NCBI RefSeq assembly: GCF_963678635.1
Contig: NC_087064.1
Location: forward strand, 76,536,213-76,600,212
Source of the DNA: Symsagittifera roscoffensis
Lineage: Eukaryota; Xenacoelomorpha; Acoela; Convolutidae
DNA length: 64,000 nucleotides
Direction: 5' to 3'
Shown: positions 35,201 through 42,660 of the stretch, piece by piece
Layout of the letters: each line of letters opens with the position of its first letter
How positions within the stretch are numbered: position 1 is the first letter of the stretch
The notes under the pieces: model-generated
Databases searched by the model: none
What the model was told of the DNA's origin: nothing
The model's input: only the letters and a program-made list of their open reading frames with translations
Program-made: the position numbers and the translations under genes

Positions 35201-35734
35201 TAAAGGGTCCCCTCTTTGCACTGTTTTGAGATATCCGTTTTTGGTGACGGACCCTAAAATTTTTAAAAAGCGCGCGCCGAAAAAACGCAATTTTTTATTC
35301 AAAATTATGTCTGCGGCGCAGAAATTTTGGCCAAAACAGGGACTTTTTAGTGCTTTAGCAGGGCCTGAAAAATTAATTTGGTCAAGCTAAAAAAAAGGTC
35401 GACAAATTTTTTTTTCGAAAATTGCCAGTCACTTGAGGTCTATATATTTTTGAGAAAATAGTAGCCAGCCTGAGCGAACGACAGTTGTTTGTAGTACAAA
35501 AAATCAAAACATTATTTAGTTCAGCCGTTATGGAGCAGATTAGCAAACCATTCCGCTCACAGGCACACTATATATTAATAGCAGTATAGATTTCATCTAC
35601 TCCATTCATAGTAGCCAATGTTTTCAATCGGATACTTTATTCATTATCTGTGTTCAGATGGAGGAAGGAAGATTTGGGAGATCCGGAGATCCAGAGAGAA
35701 TGGGGCAGCCTCGCCTCTGGCTGGGATCAATTAG
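14057..35734 (+). CDS. cadherin-superfamily transmembrane protein, spliced gene (5' end not found)
   Basis: Twenty exons join in phase: 14057-14281, 14886-15176, 15848-16041, 16852-17026, 17636-17857, 18118-18202, 18372-18600, 18978-19072, 19367-19566, 25388-25511, 26159-26360, 26684-26858, 28105-28296, 28781-28959, 29594-29816, 30089-30146, 32366-32477, 32764-32862, 33065-33076, 35658-35734. The product of about 1,055 residues starts with the end of a signal peptide (LLFAANA). It continues with roughly six extracellular cadherin repeats: typical ENTAG and VAENAPFG strand-A motifs, FEIDQATGVV, and calcium-linker motifs VNNINEAP, DDNEYDP and DQNDNEP. A membrane-proximal domain, a helix LALVALCLFILIAVVLILIG and a Pro/Ala-rich cytoplasmic tail ending SPLAGIN follow. 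Known cadherins of this form are calcium-dependent adhesion proteins. A poly(A) signal AATAAA lies at 35,916. Exon 5 has an apparent 1-base deletion. I cannot assign it to a named cadherin; a protocadherin-15/cadherin-23-like type is possible. Confidence 0.9.
14886..15176 (+). CDS. cadherin exon 2: EC1/EC2
   Basis: Acceptor tttttag at 14,885, donor gcta|gttagt at 15,177, phases 1 and 1. It encodes VDAVTGTLQIDITDLDDE and later VTVDENDESHQGTF (strand A of EC2), ending KFEIDQA, which continues across the junction to T-GVVTWASG. Confidence 0.9.
15848..16041 (+). CDS. cadherin exon 3: end of EC2, linker, start of EC3
   Basis: Acceptor tattcag at 15,847. It encodes GVVTWASGALNNNFENQA, SYTLSVAAY, the linker VNNINEAP and STPEN. 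The preferred donor aat|gttcta at 16,042 gives phase 0, matching exon 4, so the protein reads STPEN-VYVEEDFP. The donor lies at the start of four 18-bp repeats, each offering another in-frame donor, so the 3' boundary is uncertain by multiples of six codons. Confidence 0.85.
16042..16113 (+). repeat. 4 x 18-bp tandem repeat duplicating the exon 3 splice donor
   Basis: Units gttctagaacaatcgaat at 16,042, 16,060, 16,078 (one substitution) and 16,096. Each unit begins with the donor GT, is exactly six codons long (VLEQSN) and is open in the exon frame. The final alternative donor is gtgttt at 16,114. Confidence 0.95.
16252..16640 (-). other. protein-like open stretch inside intron 3, unassigned
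   Basis: On the minus strand an open frame from ATG at about 16,628 to 16,446 encodes 60 residues including GLTPKELLRRYLEKRGLKNL, a charged, helical-looking sequence unlike the intron background. A second open stretch follows at 16,449-16,252 in another frame. It could be a degraded transposon gene or a small exon of an antisense gene. No homology is recognised. Confidence 0.25.
16852..17026 (+). CDS. cadherin exon 4: EC3
   Basis: Acceptor gttgtcag at 16,851, donor cattg|gtatgc at 17,027, phases 0 and 1. It encodes VYVEEDFPRYSTSVIVDISL, then VSDDDNSDPG (acidic calcium-site character) and TDYFQF. Confidence 0.9.
17636..17857 (+). CDS. cadherin exon 5: EC3, with apparent 1-base frameshift
   Basis: Acceptor gtttttcag at 17,635, donor ctggc|gtaaga at 17,858. 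The frame entering from exon 4 reads ASSGNDVLQLDSDSTNAIFA and then runs into a stop at 17,739. The frame needed at the exit reads TLGTLCNEFILNIVVQDDNS, a typical EC strand followed by the calcium-binding VxDxN type. The switch must lie near the ccc run at 17,697-17,699. One missing base there explains it, by assembly error, allelic lesion or pseudogenisation. Confidence 0.85.
18118..18202 (+). CDS. cadherin exon 6: EC4 start
   Basis: Acceptor ctttttag at 18,117, donor aaag|gtaaat at 18,203, phases 2 and 0. It encodes LGMAVETTIDYPERVTYPDS and VFVFSESK, an EC strand A. Confidence 0.9.
18372..18600 (+). CDS. cadherin exon 7: EC4
   Basis: Acceptor aacag at 18,371, donor ggaa|gtatga at 18,601, phases 0 and 1. 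It encodes APGVFSGITSSPDSTLLPAT, a Cys-containing insert DPDCSPYNNC, and HFDISIDTG (the F-x-I-x-x-x-T-G strand). Confidence 0.9.
18978..19072 (+). CDS. cadherin exon 8: EC4
   Basis: Acceptor tatttag at 18,977, donor cacg|gtaaaa at 19,073, phases 1 and 0. It encodes KYHLFLVSSINYEVYCEQES and IYPFNLT. Confidence 0.85.
19367..19566 (+). CDS. cadherin exon 9: EC4/EC5 junction
   Basis: Acceptor tgcatgtag at 19,366, donor tcac|gtatgt at 19,567, phases 0 and 2. It encodes IVAVDPTGLQTTNAIGLYMR, the linker DDNEYDP, and FSVAENAPFGTNVGT, a textbook EC strand A with the Glu of the calcium site. Confidence 0.92.
20850..21070 (+). mobile_element. tRNA-derived SINE-like element B
   Basis: Good A box tggcgaagaggtaacgc near 20,917 and B box ggttcgaattc near 20,959, followed by aggtcccgttttttttg. 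The downstream body shares tgtcggctta with the next element. Confidence 0.65.
21225..21382 (+). mobile_element. tRNA-derived SINE-like element C
   Basis: A-box-like ttagtgcagtggtaacactc and B-box-like agttcgatttc, followed by gggacctgtttttttt and a body ending tgtcggcttaggtcccgc. It is arranged in the same way as element B, which it follows closely. Confidence 0.6.
22850..23285 (+). repeat. dispersed ~450-bp family, copy 3
   Basis: The sequence contains cagaaaaagtcttaaaat, ggcaaattccactatcga, cccagcggaataaaaatttt, aaattgggtttattttatc and aactggctgttggttat in the family order. Confidence 0.65.
23370..23606 (+). mobile_element. decayed 3' part of a Helentron-like element
   Basis: The sequence ends with ttcaggcgtttgccctgata then cacgcagtct, clearly the family's 3' hairpin and terminus. 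Upstream, cgatttaatcccgtttagag and gaattgaggcaagctgaa match the middle of older copies. The 5' end is missing. Confidence 0.6.
23902..24364. mobile_element. hAT-like MITE with 8-bp target duplication
   Basis: Element at 23,910-24,356 with ends aaggagtggatctaagg and, on the other strand, cagtagcggatctaggtgg, flanked by identical gttaaatg at 23,902-23,909 and 24,357-24,364. An 8-bp duplication and CAG-type inverted ends are hAT features. No transposase is present. A run of C about 20 or more long lies just inside the 3' end. Confidence 0.85.
25388..25511 (+). CDS. cadherin exon 10: EC5
   Basis: Acceptor attttag at 25,387, donor gcag|gtacaa at 25,512, phases 2 and 0. It encodes TFAILTTLPSANDGGYYFEF and LTVARPPDYEL (strand leading to an LDYE-like motif). 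Confidence 0.88.
25800..26045 (+). repeat. GTCGA-rich degenerate minisatellite in intron 10
   Basis: The sequence shows recurring agtcgactagag, agtcgatgaa, caaagttgatcaaagtcgtc and similar 10-15 bp words. It is similar in wording to the GTCGAA-rich blocks at 61.1-61.8 kb. Confidence 0.55.
26159..26360 (+). CDS. cadherin exon 11: EC5 end, DxNDN linker, EC6 start
   Basis: Acceptor cgttgtag at 26,158, donor tccg|gtacga at 26,361, phases 0 and 1. It encodes VIFEVRCRDLNDGEG, TVTVNIVDQNDNEPQ (the classical calcium linker) and LQATDADS (the A-x-D-x-D site). Confidence 0.95.
26684..26858 (+). CDS. cadherin exon 12: EC6
   Basis: Acceptor taattaag at 26,683 (weak pyrimidine tract), donor ggaaa|gtacgt at 26,859, phases 1 and 2. 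It encodes FGVDSDTGDVFTKEF and YIFYAAVFDTGEPGQP, both standard EC strands. Confidence 0.9.
28105..28296 (+). CDS. cadherin exon 13: EC6 end and membrane-proximal domain
   Basis: Acceptor gtttttag at 28,104, donor atgg|gtagga at 28,297, phases 2 and 2. It encodes DVATIRVDTFDPAQVLVDLY, which ends EC6, and a following segment FVAALNDLMAPYVFFIQQ that is no longer EC-like. Confidence 0.88.
28781..28959 (+). CDS. cadherin exon 14: membrane-proximal domain
   Basis: Acceptor ggaacag at 28,780, donor tatg|gtcagt at 28,960, phases 2 and 1. It encodes VRVTVYAIENNS, an acidic helix-like MSEANLAEEKRFVAKETLLR, and SPEIVDFRVVY. It may form a small alpha/beta domain of the kind seen next to the membrane in other long cadherins; this is inference. 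Confidence 0.88.
29594..29816 (+). CDS. cadherin exon 15: transmembrane segment
   Basis: Acceptor gtttttgtag at 29,593, donor aaat|gttagt at 29,817, phases 1 and 2. An acidic stalk (DFDVEEGDEERW) precedes a ~24-residue helix beginning LALVALCLFILIAVVLILIG, then a Lys-Ala-Glu-Cys stop-transfer and VREEVYDAPKM. A neighbouring donor at 29,821 also exists but does not match exon 16. Confidence 0.92.
30089..30146 (+). CDS. cadherin exon 16: juxtamembrane tail
   Basis: Acceptor gttagcag at 30,088, donor ctaag|gtacaa at 30,147, phases 2 and 0. It encodes YYQAPFTRRELAPLGSHTK. The upstream pyrimidine tract is poor, so the acceptor rests mainly on frame and composition. Confidence 0.7.
31005..31190 (+). 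mobile_element. tRNA-derived SINE-like element D in intron 16
   Basis: The head gcgtgcgtgggtgagaggac looks A-box-like, and cagtttcaaatccag is B-box-like. The body (agctgcttttttgctgtg) resembles 28,560-28,590, and a 45-bp phrase of that body, cgcctatctacgttcttg, also recurs near 29,115. Confidence 0.5.
31429..31781 (-). mobile_element. Helentron-like element, reverse copy of a head-to-head pair
   Basis: 3' hairpin degraded (aagacaaagtcctg), then atgttccgactgccttttaa and internal landmarks. Its 5' end is the palindrome tgttccgcactttctttgaa plus agtcggaa near 31,753-31,781. Confidence 0.65.
31753..32193 (+). mobile_element. Helentron-like element, forward copy of a head-to-head pair
   Basis: The forward copy continues from the same 5' palindrome (31,753-31,781) into cgaatatttgcactcgtggc, ttaacgcgcgatatatttcg and a well kept 3' end: ggcagttggaacatgcaggg, cttcgccctgg, tacgagcagtct. 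The terminal hairpin is shared by both arms. Confidence 0.7.
32313..32365 (+). repeat. three-copy ggactgacaacaa repeat at the exon 17 acceptor
   Basis: Copies start near 32,315, 32,331 and 32,353. Two carry the sequence acaag|ct that serves as the inferred acceptor. Confidence 0.85.
32366..32477 (+). CDS. cadherin exon 17: cytoplasmic tail
   Basis: Start inferred from phase: acceptor acaacaag at 32,365 keeps the frame from exon 16. Donor ccag|gtcagg at 32,478, phase 1. It encodes LLVGRLNKSSVTAMAREKKQ and STTPAPKATATVAP. The acceptor has no good pyrimidine tract and lies in a short tandem repeat, so the start may differ. Confidence 0.7.
32764..32862 (+). CDS. cadherin exon 18: proline-rich cytoplasmic tail
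   Basis: Acceptor tttgctccag at 32,763, donor agag|gtaaac at 32,863, phases 1 and 1. It encodes KNKLVPVVPAAPLPPAQLPP and ITQPAAPPPDR. The polyproline stretches could be SH3/WW or EVH1 ligands (inference). Confidence 0.85.
33065..33076 (+). CDS. cadherin exon 19: 12-base micro-exon
   Basis: Acceptor ttattttcag at 33,064, donor ccag|gttcgt at 33,077. It encodes Ala-Val-Thr-Pro. Both ends are phase 1, so exon 18 can also join exon 20 directly without a frame change. Support is splice signals and phase only. Confidence 0.5.
33582..33905 (+). mobile_element. truncated Helentron-like element
   Basis: 5' end gttccgaccttcgaagaaag, then gacaaatttcgactttttaa, tacgcgatatatttcgttcc and aatcgttccaacttgatttg. 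The 3' hairpin end is absent. Confidence 0.6.
35053..35480. mobile_element. hAT-like MITE with perfect 8-bp target duplication
   Basis: Element at 35,061-35,472. It begins caggctggcc and ends ggctactatt...-type complement (gtagccagcctg), giving 9-bp inverted ends caggctggc. It is flanked by identical agcgaacg at 35,053-35,060 and 35,473-35,480. The interior shares gggtccc...tttttggtgacggacc wording and aaaggtcgacaaat with other family copies. Non-coding. Confidence 0.9.
35658..35734 (+). CDS. cadherin exon 20: C-terminus and stop
   Basis: Acceptor gtgttcag at 35,657, phase 1. It encodes GGRKIWEIRRSRENGAASPL then AGIN and TAG at 35,732-35,734. The C-terminus has no PDZ-ligand pattern. Confidence 0.85.
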
Positions 35735-35915
35735 AGTCACGAAGATATACATCTGGACGCTAGCTTCCATTCTATTCTGAGAAGTCATGAAACAAGAAGG
35801 AGCACAAAGTAGAAAAAATCTATTCTAGTTTAGTTAGTCAATGAAAAAGTTTTTACCATATAAACATGTATATACAATTAATTGACATGAGAATTGTTTG
35901 TTTTCTATCATTGTA

Positions 35916-35921
35916 AATAAA
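35916..35921 (+). terminator. poly(A) signal of the cadherin gene
   Basis: AATAAA about 180 bases after the stop codon, the nearest canonical hexamer downstream on the plus strand. Confidence 0.65.
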
Positions 35922-37424
35922 AATCTATTTTATCGCATTATTGATAGTTTCAATGCTTCGCATTATTTTTTCAACCTGTACAATTTCCAATGATAACCCA
36001 AATTCTTCCATCCTGGTAACTAAAAAAACTATGGCCCCGTCATAGCAAGATTTTTGTCCGATCTCCAATGTTCAAAAAAAGTTTCAAGGTTACTCACAGC
36101 ATTTTAGCTTTGTTTGCATGTTTTTGCAAAAGCCAGTTTTGTTTGCCCTTTGTTTAGTTTATTTCTTTGCGTCTGCACAATAACGTGCTACGATTTTTTA
36201 GAATACAGCTAAACAAAACAAAAACACCTTAGTGTTTTTATGTTTGTACAAACCCACAAAGAGATTAGTACCCGCAGTTTTTATTTGGCTTTTAAATGGG
36301 CTCTTTTTTCTGAAAAAAGGAGTTAAAAATTCGAGTTACATTACTTTGCAATTAGTTCAATTGTATTGTTACGAAAAAACATATAATTTTGTCGCCGAGT
36401 CTTGGTTTTACCTAGCAGAAAATAAAGCTTAGTTTACTCGCAAAGTTTTAAAAAAAGACATTTTTTTGTCAACATCATTTAAAATCGCAAAGAAAATCGT
36501 AATGGATTTTTTGAAGTAAAGGTTCCATTATATAAAGAAAAAACTGTTGAGTGATCCACTTTTTGTAGCCCGGAATATTCTTTTTCTCAGCTGTTTGCAA
36601 GGTTTCATTCATATTTTCAGAATTTATCAACTTATGGTAGCCTCAACTGGCTCATTTGACTAATAAACACACATTAAAAACTCGGAGCGCAATGAAAGAA
36701 AAAACATGGTAATGACAGAGATTCAAAAAATGGATTTAAACATTTTTCTCGGCTGTTTCAATAAACTCCGTATTTACTAATACATCGTAACAAAAAAGTT
36801 TTTTTTTCAGCTTCAGCTGAAAAAGATGGAGTGATAGGAGCATATTTTTCCGATTGCCATCTAAAGTCCGTAGGTGTTTTGACTCATCCAGTGATTAAGC
36901 AAACTATCATCGACAAAGTATTTTTTTGAATATGATTCTCGTGTGGTGTATCATTGACCTGCTGCTCGCTCAATCCCGAAAAAATGTTTCTAATACCCTT
37001 TAGTTCAAAGTTAGTTTCTTTGTCTTTGCTTGTGTTTTTGCGAGAGAGTAGAATGTTTTATAAAGTTCCGTTTTAATGACCGGTTTATTAGTCATCTACT
37101 AGTTGTCGCCCAAACAGCTGCCCTGGCTAGTGTTAGGTTGCATGTTTAGTTCCGTGTCCGACTCCTTTCGGTGTTTTTCTATTCCATTCAGTGCCGTATT
37201 CTCTTGACTGGTCGTTTTTTTAATGTTTGTGTTAGCTTTTTTTCACTGAAAGAAATTAACAGGTTGAGTTTTGTAGCTTTTTATGAGAATTTAATCAACT
37301 CGAGTCAGGAATATGTTGAACAAATAAATGTCTTAAAGTTGTTTTGTAAAAAAAGTTTCATCTTCACCGACTACTTAGAACATAAGCCAACTGGGCAGAG
37401 GCTGCTTTTTGCAATTTTTCCGTC
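35922..37424. other. AT-rich spacer between convergent genes
   Basis: No coding exon or repeat end is recognised. The first part of a plus-strand open frame (37,171-37,554) overlaps the next gene antisense and is treated there. Confidence 0.4.
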
Positions 37425-37767
37425 TCAGTTTTTGATTTCATCACTGGAAGAGGTGACGGGCGACGAAGATCTTTCTCGAATTTTCTTTGGTATCACTGAA
37501 ATCAAAATGAGAAATCCTGGCATGACATTTCTTGAACAACTTACAGTTGGTTAAGTAAAGGACACTTGAAAATTACTTACACTTAAGAATTGATGGCTCC
37601 AGTTTTCTCTTTCTCGACGGCGGACTCTGCAACGCCGCTTTTCCTCTATTTAGTGATTTCAGACTTCTTTTGAAACTTCTGCCCTGTTCTTTTACCATCG
37701 TCAAGCCGAGCAGTTGACTAATTTGCGGACAATCGTCGTCGGTTTTAAATATGAAGAAGTCCATCAT
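37425..37767 (-). CDS. candidate two-exon gene for an 85-residue basic protein
   Basis: Minus strand: exon 37,767-37,581 starts ATGATGG, with an in-frame TGA 15 bases upstream. The donor is the consensus aagt|gtaagt. The 85-base intron ends at acceptor ttttgatttcag, and exon 37,495-37,425 ends TGA. Phases match (1 and 1). The product begins MMDFFIFKTDDDCPQISQLL, has a basic centre (SFKRSLKSLNRGK, PPSRKRKLEPSILK, a nuclear-localisation-like cluster) and ends in a Ser-rich ERSSSPVTSSSDEIKN. A 127-codon plus-strand frame overlaps it; its Phe/Leu-rich composition looks like the antisense of Lys/Glu codons. No family is recognised. Confidence 0.45.
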
Positions 37768-39814
37768 AGCCCGATGCCATCAGGCCAGGTCTGCTTGCTT
37801 CTGACACTAACTCTCGCAAACGTGAAATATATTCGTTTTTGAAAAGGGCTGAATACATTTAAAAAGGTGGAACAACCAATAAAAATCAGGATATCATAAA
37901 AAGACAGAAAGAAGCTCCCTACTAAGCAAATAAGAACTCCCCACTCAACCTCTTCATTGAAACCAAACCATAATCTTCGGATATATGATCAGCAAAAAAG
38001 GGACAGAAAAAAAACTCCAATAGCTGGAACCTACCGACGCAACATCTTCATTAACACCAAACCTTAATCTGAAGACCACACCAGATTAATGCAGTGATCT
38101 GAATGATAAGCCACGTACGTAAAATATGCAAAAAAAACACGGGGCAACATACGGGGTGCATCCCAAAATGAAAAAGAGTGCGTGGTTCAACGTACCAGGT
38201 GCATCCGAATAATAAACAATGTAAGGATAATATGAAGAAAGATACGGGGTGGGGTAATTGGGAGCTGGACACTCCCTACGCCATAATATACACGAAACGG
38301 TTCGTAATTGCTCGTAAGCGCCATCATATATTAGCACTCGTAGAAATGTAAAGAATAAAAACTGACAGCAATTAGGAAGCCTATGTATTTTGAAAGTTTG
38401 TTTGTTCATTTAATTGGACAAAAGGTATCTATGCCGAAAGAAAAATTTAAATTTTAAGCTCGATAGTCTTTTAAACATTGTCTCCTGATAACTCTTAAGC
38501 ATTACTATTAGTTAAACCTTGCGTCCATAGCACTTTACGACTTTCATTTAATATATGAGATAAAAGAAAGCTTGTTTGTTCATTTTTTTGGGGCTTCCAT
38601 GTTAATCTTTTGATCCTTGATCCTTTGCATCGCAATTTATAAGTCATCTCTAAAAACAAAACTTTTTGTCAAAAATTTTGTTTGTATCTTGGAGTTTTTT
38701 GTAATACAACTTTTTTATTTTTTGAAATTTCAGTAATTGATGCTTGATCTAATGATACTTGACAGGTCATTATCGTTCTCGATTTGAATAAGTAAATAAC
38801 ATTTGTCTAAAGCAAATTTATTTCTCAGAAAAAATTGCTGCCAACCGAAAGTTCAACGATTATCTCATTTTCAGTAATTTACACTCACGGGAAGTTGAAG
38901 ATGTATTTTTTTTATTCCAACGATCAAATGAGCATTTTCTTTTACGTTGATGTCTCATCTGTAGCTTTTTAGGATATACGGCTGAAGTTTTGACAAATTA
39001 TATATAAAATAATTGAAAAGAGCTAGCCGGATCAAATTTTGTCAAATCTTGTTTTGAAGGCGTGAAATAACCAGTGTATTAAAAATTATTTCAGATTCGT
39101 ACTGTGTATTCGTACTGTGAAAAGATCATCGGAAACGACTACTAAAAATTTGGACTTAAATGTTGAAGTTTCATCTTTGGGAAGCTGATGAGCTTGATTT
39201 TTTCTTACTTTCGCAGGAAAACGGCAGACAAAATATTTGAAAGTGACTTTGTCGGTCGTAAAAATTAGCTCTTCGTGAAAAACTTATTTTTGAAACGATC
39301 TTGGTCACCTTTTTGGGGTTGCTATGAAAGTTTTTTGAGCATGCCTGAAGTAATTCGGACTATTTGGCCATTTAATACACTTGAATCACAAAAAAAAAAA
39401 ACAGAATTCAAGTACAATAGTTTGCTGTTTCTTATTTTTCTTGCTGAAAACATATTTTGGAATTTTTTTCAGCATCGAAAAAGGGCCCTAAAATATGCCT
39501 CACTTGACCCAGTTCAATTATTATTTGTCATCCCCTTTCTTGATGTGCCGCAAAATTGCTCCAGAGTTTTGCGGCACATAAGTTTCCCAAAATCTGAAAC
39601 TTCAAAAATTTCTCAACAATAATTCATAATGCATTATTTCTTAGCATAAATTAGCAGAATTATCTGTTTCTGTCAGTGAGTAAAACTTCGCCTATAAAGC
39701 AGCAGACTTTATAGAAAATTGTTTGCCTAACAGATTGTTCCCAAACATGTTTTAAGACTTTTCTAAGAGTAATGAACGTAGTAGGTACTTTTAGATAGGT
39801 CGTGCTGATTTTTT
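37768..39814. other. intergenic region, no supported gene
   Basis: A degenerate direct repeat lies at about 37,955-38,075 (cctcttcattgaaaccaaac and catcttcattaacaccaaac). A perfect 12-bp stem with an 11-base loop lies at 39,544-39,578. Open frames on either strand (for example 38,086-38,409 minus, 39,275-39,622 plus) show no recognisable domain. Confidence 0.4.
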
Positions 39815-40255
39815 GTTTTTTTTTCAGGAAAAAGTCTTAAAAATTGTTCATGATCAAATTTGTTTTTTTTTCGTGGTTTGACTTGGGGTTTTGTTTGTAA
39901 GTTCAGTGCTTTTTTATTTTTAAAAGAAAGGCAAACTCCTCTATCGAACATCAAACTTTAAAGGTCACGAAAACCGTGATCGACTTCTAATTTCGAAAAC
40001 GAAAATTAATTATTAGACTCCCAGTAGCGAAGTAAAGTTTAACTTATTGATCCAGTTTTCTCAAATTGGGTTAAATTTAATTTAAAAGTGTCCAACATAA
40101 ATTGTTGTACAAATTCAAAGCGCTTTAAGGCCATCTATTTGTTTCTTCGAAATTCAAAAGTTGAAGATGTTTGAAAAAATAAGTCGGTTTTTTTTCGGTT
40201 ACCTTGGGTTCATTACTCTTTTCCAACTGTCAGTTTGCTATGTTTTCACTGTGAA
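39815..40255 (+). repeat. dispersed ~450-bp family, copy 4
   Basis: The sequence contains caggaaaaagtcttaaaaat, ggcaaactcctctatcgaac, attgatccagttttctcaaa, ttgggtt and ccaactgtcagtttgctatg in the family order. Confidence 0.65.
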
Positions 40256-40377
40256 AACCTCCTAAGTTCCCAAACTCCTTTAGAAAATGATGATGAAGAA
40301 AAGAGCGACCAATATTTTCCGACTAATAAAGCATCGATTTTTCTTGCTTAAAAATATTTTTCCTTAAAACAAAACAA

Positions 40378-40867
40378 CAAGGCTCAAATCAGGGCGTCGC
40401 CTTGATTATTCTGACTGCTTACTTAGCCCTAGGGAGCAGTGTTTGCCTAAAAAAAACAGATGAATTTTTCAAAAAAAATGAAAAAATTGCTTTGTTATAA
40501 TCCCCCCACACGATATATAGATACAAAGTGATAGATTTAGCTCCTAGTAACGTATCTATTACGACAAACAGCCTGTTTCAACCAAATTGGAACTGTTTCT
40601 AAGGCGGATTAAATTGCCGCCTACGCGTTAATAGCGCGAAATATACCACGCGTTAGGTGTCCCATATTGGAAATCTTGAAATTGCAACAAGTTTACAAAA
40701 GCTGATCACAGGTTAAAAAAATTCTTCCAAATGTGCGCTCAGGACAAAAATCTTTTTCGGCCGAAATATAAAATTCGTATTAAAAGTGGTAGTTAAAAAG
40801 TCGAAACTTGTCAGGAAAAACCACCCTGAGCACATATATTCAGTCACTTTCTTCGAAAGCCGGAACA
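40378..40867 (-). mobile_element. Helentron-like element, diverged copy
   Basis: Reverse orientation: degraded hairpin aatcagggcgtcgccttgat at the left, cgcgttaatagcgcgaaata inside, and cactttcttcgaaagccgga plus aca at the right (5') end. Confidence 0.65.
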
Positions 40868-41339
40868 ATAACAACGGTATCTACTTGTGTGGTTTTTTTA
40901 CTCAATTTCCAATCGCATTATTTTTTTCATCACTTATTCGTAGTTGAGAATAGTCATTCAACTAGTTTTTTCTAGGCTATATTTTTTGTTTTCCAGAATT
41001 TCTTGTTTCTACAAGTTTTATGCTTGCAATTAGCAAGTGTTTTTCAATTGAAATGTAGACTGTTTTTATCGGATTATCAACCAGTTTAACAAAATCAGTT
41101 GAATGATTTGACAGGCTCCGCACCTGGCATGCTCTTATGCTGACATGCTCAATTTCAGGAAAAATCAATTTTAACTACTGGCTGGGTACTAATTTGTTGC
41201 TAATTTGAATTTGAATCTTTTGCTTGACTTGTTTGCTTGGAATTTATATTTGATAAACACCGGTATTTTGAAAACGTATGGATTTTAATTCGTCTTAGAC
41301 GTTCTGGAAAATTTCAAAACGTTTTGCAGAAGTTAGTTT

Positions 41340-42660
41340 TTTTTCTCAAAAACTCTACCCATTTTCAACAAAGGAGTATCCGTAGAAAGACCGCCTAAAA
41401 TCTTATGTGTCTCTAGACTCACCTGGCCTTTTTTAGCTTTTCCATTTGTCTACAGCTTCCAAAAAAAATTTGCGGGGAATATTTTAACGATATTTTTAAT
41501 TTTTTCGTTATCTCAAAAACTAATCTATTGAATCTCAGATTTTGGTTTCAACGAATAGATTAGATTGGAAAAACTCCCCTCCAGAAGCTTTTTTGCCCAA
41601 ATTTTTGAATTTTGTCTTGTTTTTCTTATAAACTAACCTCCCAAACTTGAACCTTTTTTTAGATTTTTTTCCAAATTTTATGAATTCAACCAAAACATAC
41701 ATTATCATATCTATGATTTTGGGTTCAATCCAGAAAATGAGTTGTGGAAAGCTCTATCGAATTGAAGACTATGTCCGAATTTTCCGGCACAAAAAATTAT
41801 GGTTTAGGAAAACTGAAAGTTTTTATTCTTTGACCGTTTTTTGAAACTTTTTGGCTTTTCTCGAGAACTACTCTGCCAAACCTAGGTTTTTGGTTTCAAT
41901 CGAAAAAAAATAGTTTGGGTAAATTTCTTCTGCATGTAACCACCTATGCAGCAAAAGTTCACTTGATCTGTGTTTTCGATTGAACCAAGTTTTTCAAAAA
42001 ATAAAAAGCTATGAATCTCGGAAATGTCAACTTTCTGATTTGCTGCCCCTTTTTTGGTTTTTCCTAGATAACTATCCTTCCACATCCAATATAATAGCTT
42101 TATTCGACTCAGCAATTTGTTTGTACCTCGCCGGTATAACTTGCTACGCCCTGTTTTTTTTAGAAAAAAAGTTATGGCCTTCAAACGAGTGAAAGTTTTG
42201 AAAACTGGATAGCTTTTTGGATTTTTTTTACTCTACTCGCAAATCATCCTGCCAATTCTGAGGTGAAGAGTTCAATCTTGGGAATTGTTTCTACTTTACC
42301 AGCCACGACCTCCTTTCAGCAGAAAAAAAGTTGCCGATTTTGGTATCTAAAATTTTTGAATTTTGGCAGTTTTCTCAGAAACTTAAAAAAAAAAACTACT
42401 AGAATTTTCTTAAAATTTTCTTGATTTTAGAATTTTCTACAAGAATTTTAAAAAAACTAGCCTATCAAATTTGAGATGAAAATTTCAATCGAAAGAAATT
42501 GTTGCGCGAGTTTTTTCTGCAGAAGCGGCTACGCCCTAATTTTTTTCAAAAGGAAAGTTAGAAGAGCTCAAATTTTTGAGAAAACTTCTTCAAAAACCCT
42601 ACTTTTCTCAAACAAAAAATTCCAAAATCTCAAAAACTGATTTTTTTTTCTCATATTTTA
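41340..42660 (+). repeat. diverged tandem array related to the 172-bp satellite
   Basis: Repeated but irregular units carry ctcaaaaact-type phrases, ggtttcaatcga-type phrases, and an end like cagaagcggctacgccctaa followed by poly(T). Compare the satellite phrase cacaagcggctggtccctaa at 1.6-3.6 kb. About 7-8 units of roughly 150-190 bp can be traced. No coding is seen. Confidence 0.6.

Larger units (their letters stand above)
33077..35657 (+). other. last cadherin intron, transposon-rich
   Basis: It holds a truncated Helentron-like copy (33,582-33,905), a hAT-like MITE remnant (34,500-34,720, with cctaaaaaggtcgacaaaat) and a complete hAT-like MITE (35,061-35,472). No exon is seen. Confidence 0.7.

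Noticed and set aside
37171-37554. 127-codon plus-strand open frame
   Set aside because: It overlaps a minus-strand model with consensus splice sites and matching phase, and its Phe/Leu-rich composition is typical of antisense shadow. It is kept only as an alternative.
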